A stretch of DNA of 64,000 nucleotides from the NCBI GenBank assembly GCA_026874595.1, contig CM049314.1, positions 32,697,229 to 32,761,228 of the forward strand, in the 5' to 3' direction. Shown piece after piece: positions 52,401-61,700 of this stretch; the first letter of the stretch is position 1, and the number at the start of each line of letters is the position of its first letter. Under the pieces are notes generated by a model. It was not told the DNA's origin. It was given only the letters and a program-made list of their open reading frames with translations, and did no database searches. A program made the translations under genes and the position numbers. This stretch comes from Sipunculus nudus (taxonomy: Eukaryota > Annelida > Sipuncula > Golfingiida > Sipunculidae).

Positions 52401-55400
52401 CGTTCATGATTGCGCGAGTTATCTCGTGAACACACACACACACACACGAGCGGGAATTAACGCATACTCTCCTTGCGGAGGCAATAAAGTACGGATGAGG
52501 AATTTTTGGAATATTTAAGTCACGCTGAGGAAAAAGAGGTTGGTGTGTCTATGAATATTGTAAAAGAAAAACTGGAGTTACCTACATATTTGATAATACA
52601 AAAAAAACATAATTTTATATCACATGGTCGCTTCCCATACATCTTAATAAAATATATAATGGCTTCGTTATTGTTACACCCGTCTGTGTGGATTGCGAAT
52701 AGTAATTAAATTGTTTTTGGATTTATCGGTTTTGATTTTGAACCATACCCGGGTTATTGTAACAATTAACCGCAAGGTCCATATCAATTGGCAGATTAGC
52801 GCTACATGTACATGTATTTACCTCTGTGGAGCCCTGTCCGTCGTTATATAAATGATAAATGTGCATGTATGGTTCTAGCCCCATTTCGGCCATCTGACGT
52901 TAGAAAATCTGCGGCCAGCGTAGTAGCGTCAGGGTGCCTTTACGTTCTTTAACGAGGACCGAACTGAAAGGCTCAATAAGATCGCAAAATTTTGAGGCTT
53001 TAAGGCCAACATGTGCGCCGTCACTTGACATAAACCAAACCAATCGGCAGCTATTTAAGTATATTTTTTAAAAACACCTACCAAGTGCTAGAAAAATTCC
53101 GTTTTAACTCAGCATATTTATGAATCTCTCTGCATATTTAGTGAATTTCGGACCGCATGAATACAAGGGGAACTCGCACAGGTTACTGGACGAGATTTGA
53201 ACTTGTGAACTTGAATGCGATACAGGAAATAACTCATTACCATGGCCATGGGTTTTCAACTTCAGTTGTGAGTTCAAATGTATTCTTTTGTGTTAATTCA
53301 TCCTTCGAAACCTAATGTAAAGATAACCTTGATATCAATGCTGTTTACCACGATATCAATGCAACACTATAGATGGCCGTGCGGTACATTCCCACGTATG
53401 GCTTGTATCACGTTTCCAGTTAGGCTTACCAGCCAAATATAAATGACTACTGAGTCGTGTGTTCATGGCTAGTATGGATCCGGATCCCTGGTCAAACAAA
53501 TGACATATTTACCTGCATGAATCCCGATGGTATACTTATTGTTACATATATCTGTATTAAAACTTACACATGACCGGATCGTGTTATATATACATCTGTA
53601 TGGATCCTGATCCGTGGCTTGATCTATGTTGTCTTACCTGTATGGATCCCGAAGGTCTACTTGTTGTTACATTTATCTGTATTAAAACTTACACATGACC
53701 GGATCGTGTTACATATACATCTGTATGGATCCTGATCCGTGGTTTGATCCATGTTGTCTTACCTTTATGGATCCCGAAGGTCTACTTGTTGTTACATTTA
53801 TCTGTATTAAAACTTACACATGACCGGATCGTGTTACATATACATCTGCATGGATCCTGATCCGTGGCTTGATCCATGTTGTCGTAACTGTATGGATCCC
53901 GAAGGTCTACTTGTTGTTACATTTATCTGTATTAAAACTTACACATGACCGGATCGTGTTACATATACATCTGTATGGATCCTGATCCGTGGCTTGATCC
54001 ATGTTGTCCTTACCTGTATGGATCCCGATCCGTAGCCTGAGTGAGAGATCCGGCATGTGGCGGACTTTGAATTTGCCGCACTGACTAAGAAGATCCAGAG
54101 CCATGGTCCCGATCTCCCCTGCGTGACGGTTAGCGTTCCTCACTGGCAGACCGCTGCTCACCATATACGCGTCACCAATCGTCTCCACCTGGTGACGACA
54201 CAATAAGTCGTGACGTAAGATATCGACCATATGTAAAATTAAAGTTAAAGATGCACAAAAAACATCATATATAAATAGATGTTTTGACCAGATAGTTAAA
54301 GGTAACACACTTTAGAGAATATACATGTATATTTTATTACATATTTATTTTCTGTTATTTTTTGTGATAGCATAAATATATTATCAGGCCAGGAAGCATG
54401 CATTATGCATTATTTAAAATTGTAAGTTTACACTGGTTAGCCTGGTGATCTAATCCTATCCCTCGACTTGAACCCATTCTATCATTTCAATGATTCCATT
54501 GTATCTATCTCAGTTAACTGAATACACATTGTGGACTGTAAAAAGTATACTTTAATGGCCTATATAACAACATATTTAAAGAAAATTAATGTCATATTAT
54601 ATATCAAGGTTTTTATCCTGCTTTATTGTCTAGTATGCCTAACACAAAATGTCTAAATTCATTAAACCAGGAAACATTTATTGGTAAATTTCGTGGTCCT
54701 CCTCTAAAATGGCCACTTATTCAATCCCGACTGTTCAATGAATAATTTGTTATCGATGACTTAATTGTCCATCCCATTCAAATGACAAACGGACCCCGAT
54801 GATGCGGCCGTATCAGCAAGGTTAACCAATGATTTTGTTCAGTCGGCAACATCCGAGTCCAAGTCCATGTCCATGTAAGGCTACTCGAGTCCGAGTCAAA
54901 GTTCAATTCTTAGATGTCCGAGTCGCTTAGAAGATCAAGTCCGAGTCAAACACAAATTTACTTTTTCCCGTTTTTTAAATAAAATAAAAATTAATTAAAT
55001 AAAAATTCCAGATTATCAAATGTTTTTTATACCTCACAATGCCAAACATTAGTTTAGTAAGTTAGTCCTTTTAGTAGGCCTAATAATCTGTTGGTAGTCA
55101 CGTATATATATAAGTCATTATATTATGTATTAGAGCCTTTTCCAACTGGACTCGAGATGGGGTCGTTCTGTACGTTTTCTCGAATCCTAACCTCCGTGTT
55201 CGAGTACAAGTACATGTCCGGGACCCCCAGGTCCATATCCGAGTCCGTAAAATGTGGACTCGAATCCTATATTACTACGGGTTCACTCTAACTCAAATTA
55301 TTTAAACATAACGGCTCGGAAGGCTACTGAAACCTCACCTTGTAAACATCATAGGTTTCAATGGTAGCATCAAACATGGTGTAGAGGTCGTTAAGTAAGT

Positions 55401-55714
55401 CGACCACCTGCATGGGTGAGCTCATGGCCGAGATGGTGGTGAAGCCGACAATGTCCGAGAAGTAGATGGTAACTTCCTGAAACGTCTCCGGAGACACGGG
55501 CTGCCCTGACTTCAAAACCTCCGCAACGGACCTGGTATGAGTGTCACACAGGAATTTATGATACATATCCAAAGCTGTTATCTTTAAGCCAAACATACTA
55601 AATACCGGTCCTTAATCTTAACCATAATGCTACCACGCCCCTTTTCATATATGCTGTACCAGTCCAAGGTATCATAAATGTTAGGGAAACGCTCATTTAG
55701 ACTTATTCATGGGA

Positions 55715-55774
<60 letters not shown>

Positions 55775-58700
55775 TAAAATAAGTCTTTCCCCTCTCTGAC
55801 CTGTAGGACAGCCTACTTTGACATAGGGGTGTTAATGGTATAGGCCACTTGTAGTGAAGAGGGATGTATCTACGGAAGAGTAGATTGACTATCCTTCACC
55901 GCCACAGACCTGGTACGGGATTTACACAGTAATCCCAGGAACACAATAAAGTCTAATGAGTATTTTTCTAATATTTGTGATACCCGTTTCTGTTCGGGCT
56001 CCAGACTACTTCAATCGAGCAATTACAGCATACACATAGTGGAGCGAAGTGGCTTCATGGTTCACGTCCTGTTTTGACAGTCTTTGGCGCTGAGACTATT
56101 GAATTGGGATGCCGCAAACAATATGTTAAGGATGGTATGTTAAAATGATTCTGCCTTAAGGATTTCTGGTTTTTGTACATACGTGGATAGGAATAATCGA
56201 GAAGGTATAACCTGTCGTTAAGACATTAGAGTAAAACTAAACTCTGAGGCTAAATCGAAATGTCGCCGTTTTGCCTGTGAGACACAGGTAGGCCAACGCC
56301 TTAAGTAGCAGGGTAAGCAAGAAACCCAATATCTAAAATTAATCCTTAAGTTGTTTTAAATCCATAATAGAAAATGAAAGTAGACCTTATTTTTAATATG
56401 TCACAGTTTTATTTCTGATTGCATACACACTTTTTTCATTCATTTTCATATGTTATTTCAACAGTTTATTGTTTTTAAATTTTTAAACTGTACACTATTT
56501 TAAGCATCAAGTATAATATCAAGCCACTGTTTAGCAGGTTAATTTATACTACATGTCAATATCTAAAAAGAGCGTTTTTTCCTATATCATGTCAATATCT
56601 AAATCTAAAATTTTACATTTTGGTTCAATAAAAAAATAAAATTTAATTTTTACAACAAGAAAGACGCACAGTATACCATCAGAAATAACACTGTGCGAGG
56701 TTTACAATTATGTATACTTTAATGATCTATTACGGATTTAAAACAACGTTTGGGTTGACATTGGATAAAGGATTTTTTGCGAACTAGGCATTTTGCTACC
56801 GTAACCACTAGGCTACGTGTTCCCAATCTGCCTGTCCTACTTACGGAGGCAACATCCGTGTCAGCAGCTGTTCAGTCTTCTTCTTCTCTTCCTCCAGCTG
56901 TTCCGTTCTCTCTCTGACGATATCCTCCAAGTCCGTGGAATACTTCTCAAGCATTTTAAACATCGTGTCAACAATGTTTAACTTCCTGTTAAAATAAAAA
57001 AAACATATTACTAATTTTTTCTGAGGACATATAATTTGTGAACAAAAAGAAAAAGCAAAAACATATTACTAAATATCCAACTTTTCCTGAGAACTTGAAA
57101 TTTGTGAACCGAAAAAAAAAAGAACTACATCATACAGTTACCTTGAGTGAATGTGCAACAAAGTGAAAAACAGGTAATGGTAAACAGAAAAATAGATAAA
57201 TTTCAGAGGAACCTTACAATTTTGTTTGTAATTATAATTCTTTATTTGTATATGCTGTATGAGAAAATTAGGAAATGTGAACTGAATTTAACTAGGACCA
57301 ATCATAATTACTACTTGTAAACATGAATAACATATGTAAAAATATAAAGATAGACTTTTCCGTTAAAGATACAGAAAATATCAAGAACGTGATCTAACTC
57401 CCTTGTGGCATTCTTATGTGTATTCATTCAGTTATGAAATACATTGATGTGAATCATTACACAAAAAAACTTACTTTCCGCGGTTAAATTCTTTGAACTG
57501 TTGATATATTCCTTCAAAGTCTGGTCTCATGTCCGGCTGCTCCGCCCAACATTGTTTCATAATCTGTATGTACTCTGGTGGCGCCGCCTGGTGGCTTACT
57601 GACGGTCGACATAAAGGTGGTGGCTTTCGTATTTTCTTTATTATTTCTGGAAGGATAAAGCGCATCATCTAGTACTTGTAATGTATTCAAATCTGCCTGT
57701 CACATAATAAATAGACATGTACCAAACATCATGGTGACGTAATTGAATTAAAATTGTATCTATTCCATTAGCAGAACAATAATACATATGACTCGGCCGT
57801 TTCCAACAACCACTTTTTATACATGCTTTTTTTATTCGGCATTTTCAACGCAATGGGGTTAAGACGGAGTGCCGTACGTTCATAATTCAAGTGGTTAAAA
57901 GCCATTAAGTCCAAGTAGTGTGTGCGATAAAAACTACGTCGTATGACTGAACCAAGGATAGCTCATGTGCTGCTTAAACGCGATCAATATTGCCAGGTCC
58001 TTATAGTTCCGCCTGTGTTTATAATACTCCAGAGTATGCGTTCCATATGAAAAGACAGTACACGTTTACCGCCAGTTGAAGCTGTATCTTTATCTCCGCT
58101 CTAACCTTAGTGTTAATGGAAATGCCCGGGGCTTCTCTGAGGGAAATAGTTGACATATCTATGGGTGTTTTTCACGGTGTGTGAACAGTACACACTGGCT
58201 GACTTCGATGTCCGATAGGATTTCTGATTTACTTTTTTGCTTCCATGGTACGCCAGTAGTGTGATCGTTCAACCATCCTGGCACGCTCGCCAATAATTAT
58301 TTGCGCTGAGGTAATAGGGTTGTCATTTGTTACGAGCATTTATCACTTTGATCATCAAATGTTCAGCATCGTCAATACACATATTTATAAATATAATCAT
58401 GTTATACCGTATAATTTTCGTGTGTAACGGTATACATCACACTAATAACATCTATTGTAGTCTTCAGTGGGATTGAAATCTGGGAAGGCTTTGCGGAGGA
58501 CCTGGTTACAAGACCACTGCGCGTGGTAATCAGCTTAATTGGAGCAAATGAAGGGCTAATAGAATTAATACAGAAATCAATTCAGTAATTGTTCTCCTTG
58601 TCTAGACGACAGTACTTTTATCATGTACAGAGTTCCATTGCTTAATCTCCCGGGAGACAAAGCACGTGCCGGGGACATACAGACTGGACAAATCAACAAG

Positions 58701-61700
58701 GGATACTGGTACAGACAGGCAAAAGGAGAGGACAAATTTCACTGACACCTTTAGTTATCAGTGGTTATACAATGTGGACATCTCATATAACGAGAATTTA
58801 CTGAGAGAGACTGAAATATAAGATGTTAATTTTGGTGTATTTTCTCTCATCAATCTCTCTGCCCCCCCCCCCCCCCATTCCCTTTCTAGTTTATTTTATC
58901 TTATATCTAGATTTTTTTCTCTGTTTTAAGCCTCGCACTTTCTGTTATTCTGTCTCTGATTTAAGGTCTAAGATAAAAATAAGATTGTAAGGCCAAAAAA
59001 AATTAAAGGTATGGTTCTCAGGCACCGCCCGCATCAATGTTAAACCCCCGCATTAAAACTTTTTATTTTTATTTTCAATAAAAACTTTCCAATTTTGAGC
59101 TGCTGCTGCTCCGACATTTCTTTCAAGAAGATAAAACCATATAATGTACTTTGTTTTGTATTGCTTTTTACTTATTTAGCAAAATAAAACTGTTATTTTC
59201 ATGCTTTTTCTTTATCATTTGACATTTTTATCGAAACATACCAAAAAATTTAAAATATAAAAAGGACCCGCCCGCATTGATTTCTGAAAAAAAATGCCTG
59301 AGAACCATACCTTTTTTTATTTTGGCCTAAATCATCGGTAAACTGACAATAACATGTTAATCACACACCAAATAGAAATATTTTACACTTGCCATAATTT
59401 AACGATTACAAAAAAATTCCTTGGAGGTTTACGCTACCTTTATATTTTATACATAAATATACACTTATAAATAGAGCTAATCGGTTAAATTTATATGAAA
59501 TCTTTTGGTAATATTGCATACACTGCAGTATTATGACGTCATTGCAGTGCAGATTCAATAGACAATTTTATTGGACTGGAAAGTCACCCGAGTTGTGACA
59601 CAAAGTATATGGGGAGATGCACTCCAACGACCATCCTATAACGATTGTATCGTGGTAAATCGCCCACAACTCTAACATTAGTTTTTACGAGTGATGAATT
59701 AACACAAAATAATGAATGGGAATATCCTGTGACGCAAATAAGTTTACTATCGTCCAATAATCCGTGCGAGGGATGCTTGTATTCATGCGGGGAGATAAAC
59801 CAATATTAAAAATGCAGGGGGATTAACCAATATGCTGATTTACAACGAAATGTTTCGCAGCATGGCAGGTGTTGTTAAAAAGTACACACATATATCTAAC
59901 GATTTTTCTGGCTTTTTTAGGTGCCTGGCTCATGTAGGCCATGAGACATCAAACATGAAGAAATTAATTGTATCCTCATCGAGTTTTACAGTTCGGTTCT
60001 CCTCATTACTGAGCATGGCGATTTGACATGGCAGGCCTGACAGTTTACGTGGCAGAACTGATAATATTTATATAACAATATGTTGTCGGACACATCAAAC
60101 GATCACCAGGATGGTCTTTACTGTGTTGCTCTACACAGCTCTCATGGTACAACAAACCCATCCCAGGTCATCTCCAGAACAAAACCAATACCGATGGCTA
60201 GTCCTATTATAAGGAAACAGCCATTAGAATGGGACAGAAGCCTTTGAATAAAAAATTAATTACGGTTATAAAGGTTACCTCAAAACTTTATGGACCGTTC
60301 CTCAGATGTTTTTTTACTTACCCTCTACAAAATCTTGTTTGGTTTTAAAAAGTGTTTGGTGTTAATATGCTTACAGACAACAATGGGATAAAGTACCATA
60401 ATATCTCTCCAGAGGCAAAATTAATAAATTTCAAATACCTTGGGCGTCGATATCCAGCATGCAGAACGGATGGCCTCGTATTATCACCTCCTGGGTAATG
60501 ATCGCAAAACTATACACGTCGGCCTTCTGTGTCCCTCTCATCTGCAGAGCTTCATCACGGAGCAGCTCTGGGGCTGTCCACAGTAGAGCTAGAACGAATA
60601 AGAAAAGCACTCAGAGAGCGCAGACCTCCGCCAAGGCAGCTCTTTACCCCCATATGGCACTGTCAGAAATGTAACATTTTTTCTAAAAGATTTTCTGGAA
60701 TCAGATGGTGATCCGGATCACCCCTAATCAGTTTTCCCTGTATCATTGCCAAGATATCCTGAAAAGATGGCTTTGTTGATTTTATATCAACTGTATAACT
60801 TTGAGAGCGGTTGCTCTAGAATTGTGGCCTGTAGAGAAAGAAAAGGAAAATCACGTAAAATATCTTTTTACGAGATACGTAAAATCTCAGTTTTTATTCG
60901 GATAAAACTGCTCTAATACTACCTGAAGCAAAATTACTATATCTCTCTACCTTTAAAAATGACAAAGTTAGAAAATGAGTCTCCATAATTTGGAATATTA
61001 TGTTTTCCCAAAAATTGCGTAACCATGATAACAGCAGATTGAAACAGCTACACATCAGAGAAAAAGCCATTGACTGGCAAATGAAATAAGCTACAGTTTA
61101 TGCTGCCATTATAAATGTTGACGAAGATATAAAAATAGAAAGATGTTGTGGTATTTTGGTGACTTTGACCTTGACCTATTTACACTAAAAGACTTTAGGC
61201 TTCTTAAACTTTATGGTTTCTATCAACTGTCTAACATTCAGAGTAATAAAAGGCTGGTCACTAAAATGCCATATGTTAGATCAAGCAGGGAGGCGCATTG
61301 GAGGACATCAGACTAACAGATGGACATACTGACACACTGACACAACTTGAATGACACAACGTATTCTTCTTACGGGGAACACATAGACGAACAAAATAAG
61401 CTATAGTTTATTTAGATAAGACAATTTTTGATAAAGTTCGAGAAAAATAAGATTTTGAGGTTTTTCGATGACCTTGACCTTGAATTTTGACCTATTTCGA
61501 CCGAAAACAATAGTCTTTTAGTACTTATGGTTTTCTATCAACCGTCAACTATCAAAATAAATTTCAGAGTCATTGCTTAAAAAAATGTGGCATGTAAGTA
61601 GAGCCCGGACAGACAGACATACAGGCAGGCATACCACTGAGGGGCAAACATACTGACTGAGCAATAGGCTTGCACAATCTTTTATTCCGGCAAGCAACAA

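Noticed and set aside
53907-54013. Open frame continuing past exon 6 (ending near 53907) as a longer exon
   Set aside because: Conservation of the cyclase fold stops exactly at the GTAAGG donor, and exon 7 continues the motif [10 protein letters not shown] in phase. The extra residues come from the tandem array.
53505-54030. CRISPR-like array at the 125-bp periodic words
   Set aside because: The whole 125-bp unit is repeated, including the would-be spacers.
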